Origin: Solirubrobacterales bacterium
Lineage (GTDB): Bacteria > Actinomycetota > Thermoleophilia > Solirubrobacterales > 70-9
NCBI GenBank assembly: GCA_020438445.1
Contig: JAGQUO010000015.1
Coordinates: forward strand, 1 to 32,950
DNA length: 32,950 nucleotides
Direction: 5' to 3'
Below, in pieces: positions 8,538 through 14,856 of the stretch. Position numbers and translations under genes: made by a program. Positions within the stretch are counted from its first letter, which is position 1. Each line of letters begins with the position of its first letter. Under the pieces are notes generated by a model, which had not been told where the DNA came from, ran no database searches, and saw nothing but the letters and a program-made list of their open reading frames with translations.

Positions 8538-9593
8538 ATGGGCACGCGGATCGGGGAGAGGACCACGCTCGGCGACGTCGCCGAGTTCGACGGCGGGCTC
8601 GTCGCGGTGGCGGACCGGACCTGGGCATGGATCCAGCCCAACGGCGGTCTCGGCGAGTCGAACGCCGGGCTGGTCGTCGGCGAGGGGGCGGCACTGCTGA
8701 TCGACACCCTGTGGGACGAACGGCTGACCGCGGCGATGCTCGAGGCGGTCGTGCCGGTCTGCGAACGCGCCCGCGCCCCGCTGACCGACCTGTTCAACAC
8801 CCACGGCGACGGCGACCACTGGTACGGCAACGGCCTTCTCGGCGCCGGGGTCGAGATCGTCGCTTCCGCGCCCGCGGTCGCGCAGATGCGCACCGAGCCG
8901 CCGTCGATGCTGACCCGCCTCGCGCCGGTCGGCACGCTGCTCGGCATCGCCGGCCGGATCCCGGGGCTGCCCGGCGCCGACCACTTCCGGGGCCTCGGCG
9001 GATTCAGCTCGATGCTCGGTGCCTACGAGTTCGGTGGCATCGAGCCGCGGGTTCCGGAGCACTCGTTCGACCGGGAGAGGACGCTCGAGATCGGCGGTCG
9101 CACCGTCGAGCTGCTCTTCGTCGGTCCCGCGCACACGACCGGCGACGCGATCGCATGGGTGCCCGACGCCCGGGTCGTCTTCGCCGGCGACATCCTCTTC
9201 AACGACGTCATGCCGATCATGTGGGCCGGGCCGGTCGGCACCTGGATCGCCGCGCTCGAGCGGATCGAGGCGCTCGACCCGGTCGCCGTGGTCGGCGGCC
9301 ACGGCCCGGTCGGAGGTGTCGCCGACTGCGTCGCCCTCCGCGAGCACTGGACCTGGCTGCGGGAGCAGGTCCTAACGGCCGGGCCCGATGCCGACAGGCT
9401 CGCGCTCGCAGAGCGGCTGATCCGTTCCTCCGAGTTCGAGCCGTGGCGCGGGTGGAGGGGCCCCGAGCGGACCCTCGTCAACATCGCCCGGATCGAGGCG
9501 ACGGAGCACGGCGGCTCGAGCGAGATCGGAACCGCCGAGCGGCTCAAGCTGATCGCCGCGATGGGAGCGCTGGCGGAACGGCTGCGGCGCTAG
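8538..9593 (+). CDS. Metallo-beta-lactamase-fold hydrolase
   Basis: This 351-residue protein has the MBL fold. The zinc motif is THGDGDHWYGN (His89, Asp91, Asp93, His94); relative to the canonical HxHxDH, Asp replaces the second His, a variant seen in some MBL subgroups. Further metal ligands appear in VGPAHTTGDAIAW (His), FAGDILF (bridging Asp) and GGHGPVG (His). A helical C-terminal region of about 100 residues follows the fold. No signal peptide is visible, so it is cytosolic. Substrate is unknown; related proteins include lactonases, glyoxalase II-like enzymes and sulfatases. ATG 8538 is preceded by GAGAGGAGCGCGCGAG. It shares its promoter region with the M20 peptidase and converges on the P450 gene. 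Confidence 0.88.
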   Translation: MGTRIGERTTLGDVAEFDGGLVAVADRTWAWIQPNGGLGESNAGLVVGEGAALLIDTLWDERLTAAMLEAVVPVCERARAPLTDLFNTHGDGDHWYGNGLLGAGVEIVASAPAVAQMRTEPPSMLTRLAPVGTLLGIAGRIPGLPGADHFRGLGGFSSMLGAYEFGGIEPRVPEHSFDRERTLEIGGRTVELLFVGPAHTTGDAIAWVPDARVVFAGDILFNDVMPIMWAGPVGTWIAALERIEALDPVAVVGGHGPVGGVADCVALREHWTWLREQVLTAGPDADRLALAERLIRSSEFEPWRGWRGPERTLVNIARIEATEHGGSSEIGTAERLKLIAAMGALAERLRR

Positions 9594-9598
9594 TCGGA

Positions 9599-9612
9599 GC
9601 GACGGCCGTCGC
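9599..9612. terminator. Possible bidirectional terminator between MBL and P450 genes
   Basis: A 14-bp perfect palindrome, GCGAC-GGCC-GTCGC, lies in the 37-nt gap between two convergent genes. It is short and lacks a T-tract, so the call is tentative. Confidence 0.3.
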
Positions 9613-9630
9613 CGATCTCGGTGAGGTGAG

Positions 9631-10965
9631 CTAGGCGGGGGCCGGTGCGGGCTTCTTCGACCGTGCCGTCAGGATCGCCTTCGCCCCCTTGCCGGGAACG
9701 ACCGTGATGCTGCGGCGCCGGTGCGCCTCGAGGGCACCGTCGCCGCCCGGGCGAACCTCCATCCTCGCGAGGACGGCGCGGAGGACGATGCCCATCTCGA
9801 GCAGGGCGAAGCTGGCGCCGACGCAGCGGCGGCGACCGCCGCCGAACGGGATCCAGGTGTAGGTGCCCGGCTCGTTCTCCAGGAAGCGCTCGGGCCGGAA
9901 CGCGTAGGGCTCCGGGTAGATGTCGGGGTCGTGATGGACGAGGTAGATGTTCGCGACGACGTGGCATCCCGGCGGGTAGGTGCGCCCGCCGATCGCCGTC
10001 TCGGCGACGACGCGCCGTGGTGCGGCGATCGCCAGGACCGGCCGGCGGCGCAGCGTCTCGCGGATCGTCGCCGTCAGGTACTCGTCGCCGCCGGCGTCGA
10101 CCTCGGACACGAGCGTGCCGAGCGAGGCGGGATTGCGGACGAGACGCTCGAACGCCCACGACAGCTCGGTGGCCGTCGTCTCGTGTCCGGCCACGAGCAG
10201 CGTCATCAGCTCGTCGCGGAGCTCGAGGTCGGACATCGGCGAGCCGTCCTCGTGGCGCGCCAGGAGCAGCATCGAGAGGACGTCGTCGCGATCGCGGTCG
10301 TCGCGCCGGCGCTCGTCGATCAGGGCCCGGATCTCCTCGTCGGTCTGCTCGCGCACCCGCTGGAAGTCGGCCAACGTCGGATGCAGCCGCCCGAGCCGCT
10401 GCGCCTGCGGGATCAGGCTCAGCGGGCTCATCCCGAACCTGAGCATCCTCGCCAGCAGGCCGCGGAGACGGTCGAGGCGCTCCCCCTTCTCGAGGCCGAA
10501 GACGGCGCGGAGGATGACCTCCATCGTCAGGCTCTGCATGTACGGGTGCAGCGGGACCGGCGCCCCGGTCGTCCAACCGTCGACCTCGGACTCGGCGGTC
10601 TCGGTGACGAGGCCGCGCAGGGCCTCCATCTTCTCTCCGTGGAACGCGGGGAGCAGGAGCTTGCGCTGCGTCATGTGGCGTTCCTCGTCCAGGAGCAGGA
10701 TCGAGTTCGGGCCGACGACCGGCAGCAGGATCGATGCGCCCTCACCCGGGTGGAGGACCTCGGGAGGCGCCGTGAAGACCTCCTTGACGTCCTCGGGGCG
10801 GGACATCATCACGAACGGATCGACGCCGAGCAGCCTCAGCGTGAACGTCTTGCCGTACCTGGCCCGGCAGCGCTCGAGATACGGGATTGGCCGGGTCTGC
10901 CACGCGAGCGACTGCCAGACGCGCGGTGCGCCGGGCCCCTTCGGCAGTTCGCTTGCCGCTCCCAT
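9631..10965 (-). CDS. Cytochrome P450
   Basis: This is a soluble bacterial cytochrome P450 of 444 residues (start ATG 10965). The I-helix oxygen-activation motif is LLVAGHETTATE, the K-helix ExxR is RETLRRRP, and the heme loop is PFGGGRRRCVGASFA with the proximal thiolate at Cys381. It looks most like the mycobacterial CYP135/137/138-type group, which is recalled resemblance, not a search. Redox partners are not encoded nearby. The alternative start GTG 10986 lies inside a perfect operator-like palindrome, and a TACCCT -10 ends 8 nt before ATG 10965, so I prefer the ATG. A short Lys/Pro/Ala tail follows the conserved core. Substrate is unknown; linkage to a divergent VOC gene is the only clue. 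Confidence 0.93.
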   Translation of the reverse strand: MGAASELPKGPGAPRVWQSLAWQTRPIPYLERCRARYGKTFTLRLLGVDPFVMMSRPEDVKEVFTAPPEVLHPGEGASILLPVVGPNSILLLDEERHMTQRKLLLPAFHGEKMEALRGLVTETAESEVDGWTTGAPVPLHPYMQSLTMEVILRAVFGLEKGERLDRLRGLLARMLRFGMSPLSLIPQAQRLGRLHPTLADFQRVREQTDEEIRALIDERRRDDRDRDDVLSMLLLARHEDGSPMSDLELRDELMTLLVAGHETTATELSWAFERLVRNPASLGTLVSEVDAGGDEYLTATIRETLRRRPVLAIAAPRRVVAETAIGGRTYPPGCHVVANIYLVHHDPDIYPEPYAFRPERFLENEPGTYTWIPFGGGRRRCVGASFALLEMGIVLRAVLARMEVRPGGDGALEAHRRRSITVVPGKGAKAILTARSKKPAPAPA

Positions 10966-10973
10966 GCCCGTCC

Positions 10974-10979
10974 AGGGTA
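10974..10979 (-). promoter_or_regulatory. Candidate -10 box of the P450 gene
   Basis: TACCCT on the minus strand, 8 nt before ATG 10965, implies a near-leaderless mRNA. The corresponding -35 region falls inside the palindrome at 10982-11005. Confidence 0.4.
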
Positions 10980-10981
10980 CC

Positions 10982-11005
10982 CGCACTGGCTGACCAGCCA
11001 GTGCG
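10982..11005. promoter_or_regulatory. Operator-like perfect palindrome between P450 and VOC genes
   Basis: The arms CGCACTGGCT (10982-10991) and AGCCAGTGCG (10996-11005) are exact reverse complements around GACC. The size and 4-bp spacer suit a homodimeric repressor such as a TetR-family protein. It overlaps the predicted -35 of the P450 promoter and sits just upstream of the VOC promoter, so one regulator could control both. No regulator gene lies adjacent. Confidence 0.6.
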
Positions 11006-11029
11006 ACCTCGTCACACTTGCCACGCGGT

Positions 11030-11035
11030 TAGGCT
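11030..11035 (+). promoter_or_regulatory. Candidate -10 box of the VOC gene
   Basis: TAGGCT ends 6 nt before ATG 11042 and no RBS is present, which fits a leaderless transcript. Confidence 0.4.
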
Positions 11036-11041
11036 CGGTCG

Positions 11042-11410
11042 ATGCGCCTCAACCACTTCACCCTGCCGTCGCGCGACGTCGAGCGTGCCGCGAAGTTCTA
11101 CCGACGCCTGGGCCTGACCCAGATCGTCGCGAGCTATCCCGACTACGCGCGGTTCGTCGCCGAGGGGGACGTGACGCTCTCGCTCCACCGCGACGAGGTG
11201 GCGGTTCCGGGAGCGAGCGTCCATTTCGAGGTGAGTGACGTCGACGCGACCGTCGCCGGCCTGCGCGACGCGGGTCTCGAGATCGAGTCCGAGCCGGTCG
11301 ACCAGCCCTACCTCTGGCGCGAGGCGACCCTGCTCGACCCGGACGGGAACCGGGTCTTCGTCTACCACGCGGGTGAGATGCGGCTCAACCCGCCGTGGCG
11401 GATCGCCTGA
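11042..11410 (+). CDS. VOC/glyoxalase-bleomycin resistance superfamily protein
   Basis: This 122-residue single-module vicinal-oxygen-chelate protein is dominated by two beta-alpha-beta-beta-beta repeats. It begins MRLNHFTLPSRDVERAAKFY, where the early His and the SRDVERAAKFYRRLG block are typical. It continues with HFEVSDVDATVAGL and ends with ATLLDPDGNRVFVYH, the usual second module with the acidic/aromatic metal-site region. It probably functions as a dimer, as a lyase, isomerase, dioxygenase or binding protein; the reaction cannot be specified. It is preceded by a leaderless-type -10 box and shares the palindromic control region with the P450. It converges on the SnoaL-like gene with only 10 nt between stops. 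Confidence 0.85.
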   Translation: MRLNHFTLPSRDVERAAKFYRRLGLTQIVASYPDYARFVAEGDVTLSLHRDEVAVPGASVHFEVSDVDATVAGLRDAGLEIESEPVDQPYLWREATLLDPDGNRVFVYHAGEMRLNPPWRIA

Positions 11411-11420
11411 GGACCGCTGA

Positions 11421-11822
11421 TCAGCCGGACGCGGGCACGACCTCCGCGAACTTCGCCGTATCGATGAACTGACGGAAGCGGGCGATCTTGTCGCCTTCGA
11501 GGTCCATGACGTGGACGGCCGTCAGATCCAGGGGCTTTCCGGTGGCCTTGCCGGTGCCGGTGTAGCGGACGACGATGGCGACGCTGTCTCCGGATGCCAT
11601 GAACTCCTCCGGCGTGACGGCGAAGCCCTCGACGTCCTCGGTGATCGGGCCGAAGACGTTCTGCGCCACCGCCTCGCCCCCGCGGTGCAGGCCCCCGTAG
11701 GGCATTCCCTCGGCCTCGTACCACTCGATCTCGTCGGTGAACGCTCCCAGCACGCCGGGCACGTCGCCTCGCGCGAACGCCGCGTAGACGCCCTTGACCA
11801 CTTCGACGCTGTTGTCGCCCAT
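11421..11822 (-). CDS. SnoaL-like/NTF2-fold protein
   Basis: This 133-residue protein has the SnoaL-like polyketide cyclase/ketosteroid-isomerase (NTF2-like) pattern. The N-terminal helix VVKGVYAAFARGDVPGVLGAF is followed by the conserved EIEWYEAEGMPYGGLHRGGEAV, then central strands with VAIVVRYTGTGKATGKPLDL and the end HVMDLEGDKIARFRQFIDTAKF. Members include isomerases, cyclases and binding proteins, and this one has no clear substrate signature. AAGGGGAG lies before ATG 11822, and a TAGGTT -10 is at 11854-11859. It stands alone, transcribed toward the VOC gene. Confidence 0.82.
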   Translation of the reverse strand: MGDNSVEVVKGVYAAFARGDVPGVLGAFTDEIEWYEAEGMPYGGLHRGGEAVAQNVFGPITEDVEGFAVTPEEFMASGDSVAIVVRYTGTGKATGKPLDLTAVHVMDLEGDKIARFRQFIDTAKFAEVVPASG

Positions 11823-11853
11823 GACTCCCCTTCGGCTCGACGTTTCCGGAAGG

Positions 11854-11859
11854 AACCTA
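11854..11859 (-). promoter_or_regulatory. Candidate -10 box of the SnoaL-like gene
   Basis: TAGGTT on the minus strand, about 30 nt before ATG 11822, leaves a short leader that carries the RBS AAGGGGAG. Confidence 0.35.
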
Positions 11860-11880
11860 CCGGATCCGCAAAGCGGGGAT

Positions 11881-12288
11881 TCAGTCTCCTGAGGTCGCGC
11901 GCTCGTCGGCGTCGTTCAGCTCGATCAGCTCGATCCGGTAGTCGTCGGGATCGCGGACGAAGCAGAGGCGCGAACCGCCCTCGCGAACCGTGTACGGCGG
12001 CTTCTCCGGCTCGATGCCGAGCTCGGCGAGTCGCGCCAGGGTGCCGTCCATGTCACCGACGGTGATCGCGATGTGGCCGTATCCGGTGCCGATCTCGTAC
12101 GGATCGGTGACGTCGTGGTTGTGGGTCAGCTCGAGCCTGGCACCGTCGCCGGGCAGCCCCATGAATATGTTGGTGGCGTCGTCGCCGATCGGCATCCGGT
12201 GGAGCACCTCGAAGCCGAGCTTCTCGTAGAAGTCGACCGACGCCTCCGGGTCGAGGATCCGATAGCAGGTGTGGATCAGCTCGCTCAT
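11881..12288 (-). CDS. Lactoylglutathione lyase-like (glyoxalase I) VOC protein
   Basis: This 135-residue VOC protein resembles glyoxalase I. It opens with IHTCYRILDPEASVDFYEKLGFEV (first His ligand region). RLELTHNHDVTDPYEIGTGYGHIAITV supplies a Glu and the second His, and YRIELIEL supplies the last Glu. This full set of ligands fits a metal-dependent GloA-type enzyme, which converts the hemithioacetal of methylglyoxal and a thiol to a thioester. Actinobacteria usually lack glutathione, so a different thiol such as mycothiol, or another substrate, is likely. A TAGGCT -10 ends 7 nt before ATG 12288, with no RBS, so a leaderless mRNA is likely. Confidence 0.85.
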   Translation of the reverse strand: MSELIHTCYRILDPEASVDFYEKLGFEVLHRMPIGDDATNIFMGLPGDGARLELTHNHDVTDPYEIGTGYGHIAITVGDMDGTLARLAELGIEPEKPPYTVREGGSRLCFVRDPDDYRIELIELNDADERATSGD

Positions 12289-12295
12289 GCGACGG

Positions 12296-12301
12296 AGCCT
12301 A
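12296..12301 (-). promoter_or_regulatory. Candidate -10 box of the glyoxalase-I-like gene
   Basis: TAGGCT on the minus strand, 7 nt before ATG 12288. The hexamer is identical to the one before the VOC gene at 11042. Confidence 0.4.
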
Positions 12302-12369
12302 GCGCCGACCCGCAGCGCACCGAAGGCCGAACGGGGTCGGGGCGGCCTCTCGCCCCCGAGGCGAGCGGC

Positions 12370-13635
12370 CTAGAAGCCGGCGGGATGGACCGCGGTGAAG
12401 CTCTGGGACTGCTCCCAGGAGCTCGAATAGTCCGCCCAGCTCGGTCCGTCACCGCCGGAGTCGGAGGTGTCCCAACGGAGCCCGGCGATGACCGCGTAGG
12501 CGTGGCCGGAGTTGGCGTAGACGGTGATCCAGTTGCCGACGCCCGGCTCGCCCCAGCTCATGAAGCCGGTCGAGTCGAGTGGGCTCGACAGGAACCCGCC
12601 GCCGTGGAGGGCGTAGCTCACCGCACCCGAGCAGTCGTAGCCCGACGACTCGAAGCTGCCGTGGCCGCCGCCCCAGACGTATGGCCTGTCGCGGATCGCG
12701 TTGGCGGCCGCGATCACGTCCTTCACCTGCTGCGGGGCGTCGGCGGGCGCGGTCGCGCTGCCGTCGGGATTGAGGGTGGCGGTGCTGCCGTTGGGCGCCG
12801 GGACGCTGGGGGCCGGGGCGGCGACGTTCGGGTCGGCCGGCTCGGCCGCCGCTGCGGCCGCGGCCTGACGGGCCTGGGCGCTCGCGATCCCGTCCTCGAG
12901 GCTCCCCTCGCGGGCGGCGAGCTGCCGCAGCGTCTCGCGTCGCGCGGCCCGGGCGGCATAGAGCTGCTGCTCCTGCGCCTCGAGCGACGCGCGCTGGTCG
13001 GCGAGCGCCTGGTGCTTCGCGGCGAGATCGTCGCGGGCGGCGGCGATCCGCTCCTTCGTGCCCGCGAGGCGGGCGACGGTGGCCTCGACCTCGGAGCGCA
13101 GGTCCTTGACCCTTGCGACCGTGTCCTCCTGGTACTCGTGGACCCGGTCGAGGTAGGTGGCGTCGACCGACGCGTCCTCCCAGTTCGAGGACTCGATCAG
13201 AAGCTCGACCATGTCGGGGTCGTCCGACTTGTAGACGCCGACGAGGATCTTCGAGAGCTCCTTGACGGCGGCGCGGAGATGCTCGCGGACGCGGGCCAGG
13301 TGCTCGCGTCCGGCCTCGAGCTCGTCCTCCGCGGCGGCGAGCTCCTGCTCCTTCGCGCGGAGCTCCTCGGCGGCGGCCTCCTCGGCCTGCCGCGCCTCCG
13401 AGACCTGGCCGATCAGGGCATTGATCTGCTGGTTGCTCTGGTCGAGCTCGTCGGAGATCGCGGTCTGGCGGTCGCGAACGTCGGCGAGGGCCGCCTGCCG
13501 CTCGGCGATCGTCGCGTCGGCCGGCGCCGCGCGCATGACGACGGCCGCGCAGACGGCGATCAGAAGCAGCGCGGCAGCCGCGAGCAGACGGGAGGAAGGA
13601 GTCCCGGACCGGTTGTCGAAGAGGTTCGGTCGCAT
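12370..13635 (-). CDS. Secreted coiled-coil NlpC/P60 peptidoglycan hydrolase
   Basis: This 421-residue exported cell-wall hydrolase has an N-terminal hydrophobic signal or anchor at about residues 16-40, ending PADA. Residues 43-262 are a long coiled coil rich in Ala, Glu, Arg and Gln, similar to the CwlO/RipA N-terminal domain. An Ala/Pro linker follows (about 263-302). The C-terminal NlpC/P60 domain has PYVWGGGHGS, the catalytic Cys335 in YDCSGAVSYAL and His378 in NSGHAYAVI. Such enzymes cleave peptide cross-bridges and are often activated by FtsEX-type complexes. The downstream neighbour is unrelated. Start ATG 13635 lies in a 313-nt intergenic region with a candidate promoter at 13896-13902. 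The NlpC domain is shorter at its C-terminal end than in RipA, and the third catalytic residue is not obvious. Confidence 0.9.
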   Translation of the reverse strand: MRPNLFDNRSGTPSSRLLAAAALLLIAVCAAVVMRAAPADATIAERQAALADVRDRQTAISDELDQSNQQINALIGQVSEARQAEEAAAEELRAKEQELAAAEDELEAGREHLARVREHLRAAVKELSKILVGVYKSDDPDMVELLIESSNWEDASVDATYLDRVHEYQEDTVARVKDLRSEVEATVARLAGTKERIAAARDDLAAKHQALADQRASLEAQEQQLYAARAARRETLRQLAAREGSLEDGIASAQARQAAAAAAAEPADPNVAAPAPSVPAPNGSTATLNPDGSATAPADAPQQVKDVIAAANAIRDRPYVWGGGHGSFESSGYDCSGAVSYALHGGGFLSSPLDSTGFMSWGEPGVGNWITVYANSGHAYAVIAGLRWDTSDSGGDGPSWADYSSSWEQSQSFTAVHPAGF

Positions 13636-13680
13636 CGGTGTCGGACGTGAGGTTCGGAACCCCAGTCGGGACGCGGCAGG

Positions 13681-13839
13681 CTAGAGCGCGATCCTCCTTT
13701 TGCTAGCGGCCGCTAACAGATCTGCAAGGGATCTTGCGGCGCCTCCCCGCAATGCCGCTTGCAGAGCGACGTCCGGCGCGGCGGCGTGGTCCCTTCCGGA
13801 TCGGAATCCGGCGCTTGCGGCCCGTCCGTGATCGTCCAT
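13681..13839 (-). CDS. Possible 52-residue leader peptide upstream of NlpC/P60 gene
   Basis: This small ORF begins at ATG 13839, directly behind a very strong Shine-Dalgarno (GAGGAGGAGA, 13841-13850), and ends at TAG 13681, 45 nt before the NlpC/P60 start. The product begins MDDHGRAASAGF and ends SLADLLAAASKRRIAL, a basic amphipathic C-terminus. There is no homology that I recognise. Against it: third-position GC is only about 65%, well below that of neighbouring genes, and it includes rare TTA, CTT and AGA codons. The palindromes of the leader overlap its 3' part. It may be a regulatory leader peptide or chance. Confidence 0.35.
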   Translation of the reverse strand: MDDHGRAASAGFRSGRDHAAAPDVALQAALRGGAARSLADLLAAASKRRIAL

Positions 13840-13895
13840 CTCTCCTCCTCGGCGCTCCGGGGACGACCTGCTCGCCGCCTCCCGGATTGTTAGGG

Positions 13896-13902
13896 ATCTA
13901 TA
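13896..13902 (-). promoter_or_regulatory. Candidate -10 box for the NlpC/P60 transcript
   Basis: TATAGAT on the minus strand in an A/T-rich patch. Transcription from here would give a leader of about 250 nt containing the small ORF. No clear -35 is visible. Confidence 0.4.
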
Positions 13903-13948
13903 AGGACGCTAATGGATTCCTCGCAGGAATGTCGCAGCCGGATCCGGG

Positions 13949-14854
13949 TCAGGCGGGCGGAGAGAGCTCGCCCGCCAGATGCAGCGGACGTTCTCGACCG
14001 CTGCCGCGGACCGCGAACGCGAGATCGCGGCCGCGGGCGGAGGCCGCGAAGCGCACCGTTCCCGGTAGGAGGACGGGCCGGCGAAAGCTGACCGCGACCC
14101 GGAACGCGGAGGGGATCCGGCCCTCGAGTTGAGCGAGCGCGCGGGCCTTCGTCCACATGCCGTGGGCGATCGGCCGGGGAAAGCCGAGGGCGCGCGCGGC
14201 GAGCGGGTGGAGGTGGATCGGGTTGCGGTCGCCCGAGACCGCCGCGTAGCGGCGGCCGAGATCGCCCGGCAGGCGCCATTCGGCGGAGTCCGGGACATCG
14301 TCGCCTGGTGGGTCGGGGCCGGCTTCCGGCTCGGCGCCGGGATCGCCGGCGCCGCGATGGAGGATCGTGCCGCGCTCCTCCCAGACGTCCTCACCGCCCA
14401 CCCTCGCGCGGACGAGCAGCGAGAACGCCCTCCCCTTCGGATGGGGCCGGAGGCCGGTGGCCCGCACCTCGAGGTCGAGACGCTCGCCGAGGCCGACGGG
14501 GCGGCGCTGGACGATCTCGTTGTCGAGATGGACGAGGCCGATCAGCGGGAAGGGAAAAGAACCCGCGGACATCAGCGCCATCTGCAGCGGGAACGAGAGG
14601 ACGTGCGGCCAGGTCGCCGGGATCTCGTTCCTCAGCGTCAATCCGCAGGCCCGGCAGTAGGCGGCGAGCGCGGAAGCGTCGGTGGCGACGCCGGCCACGC
14701 TCAGGCCCTCGGGCGGAAGCTCGCGGCCCCGCGGCCCCGGGACCAGCGGCAGCCGGCCGAGCAGCCCCGTCCCGGGAACGGCGGCGAGGCCGGCCCGCCC
14801 GTAGAGGGGCAGAAGCGACGGCATCCGATCGAGGGTCCGGACTCCGCCGGGCAC
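13949..14854 (-). CDS. MaoC-like (R)-specific enoyl-CoA hydratase, double hotdog
   Basis: This 301-residue protein has two hotdog halves. The second half carries the hydratase 2 motif YAAVSGDRNPIHLHPLAA (Asp209, His214) and continues with GFPRPIAHGMW. It resembles the mycobacterial HtdX/MaoC-type dehydratases, which interconvert (R)-3-hydroxyacyl and trans-2-enoyl thioesters. The N-terminal half lacks the catalytic dyad, as in other double-hotdog hydratases. I start at GTG 14854, 2 nt past the stop of the FabG4-like gene with GGAG upstream; ATG 14824 is an alternative. It is the last gene of a five-gene acyl-CoA operon. Adjacency to a FabG4-like gene matches the htdX-fabG4 pair of mycobacteria. 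Confidence 0.88.
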   Translation of the reverse strand: MPGGVRTLDRMPSLLPLYGRAGLAAVPGTGLLGRLPLVPGPRGRELPPEGLSVAGVATDASALAAYCRACGLTLRNEIPATWPHVLSFPLQMALMSAGSFPFPLIGLVHLDNEIVQRRPVGLGERLDLEVRATGLRPHPKGRAFSLLVRARVGGEDVWEERGTILHRGAGDPGAEPEAGPDPPGDDVPDSAEWRLPGDLGRRYAAVSGDRNPIHLHPLAARALGFPRPIAHGMWTKARALAQLEGRIPSAFRVAVSFRRPVLLPGTVRFAASARGRDLAFAVRGSGRERPLHLAGELSPPA

Positions 14855-14856
14855 CT

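Larger units (their letters stand above)
13636..13948. other. 313-nt intergenic region with long leader for the NlpC/P60 gene
   Basis: This gap is relatively A/T-richer than the flanks. On the minus strand it holds a -10-like box at 13896-13902, a strong RBS with a 52-codon ORF (13681-13839), a small hairpin GCAAG-ATCC-CTTGC (13725-13738) and a 12-bp palindrome TAGCGGCCGCTA (13704-13715). No known riboswitch core was recognised. Confidence 0.5.

Noticed and set aside
13704-13715. TAGCGGCCGCTA as a repressor operator
   Set aside because: A single 12-bp GC-rich palindrome within a possible ORF is not enough evidence, so it is mentioned only as part of the leader.
13636-13948. A c-di-AMP (ydaO-type) riboswitch before the NlpC/P60 gene
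   Set aside because: These riboswitches often precede such genes in actinobacteria, but I could not find the conserved core segments on the minus strand.
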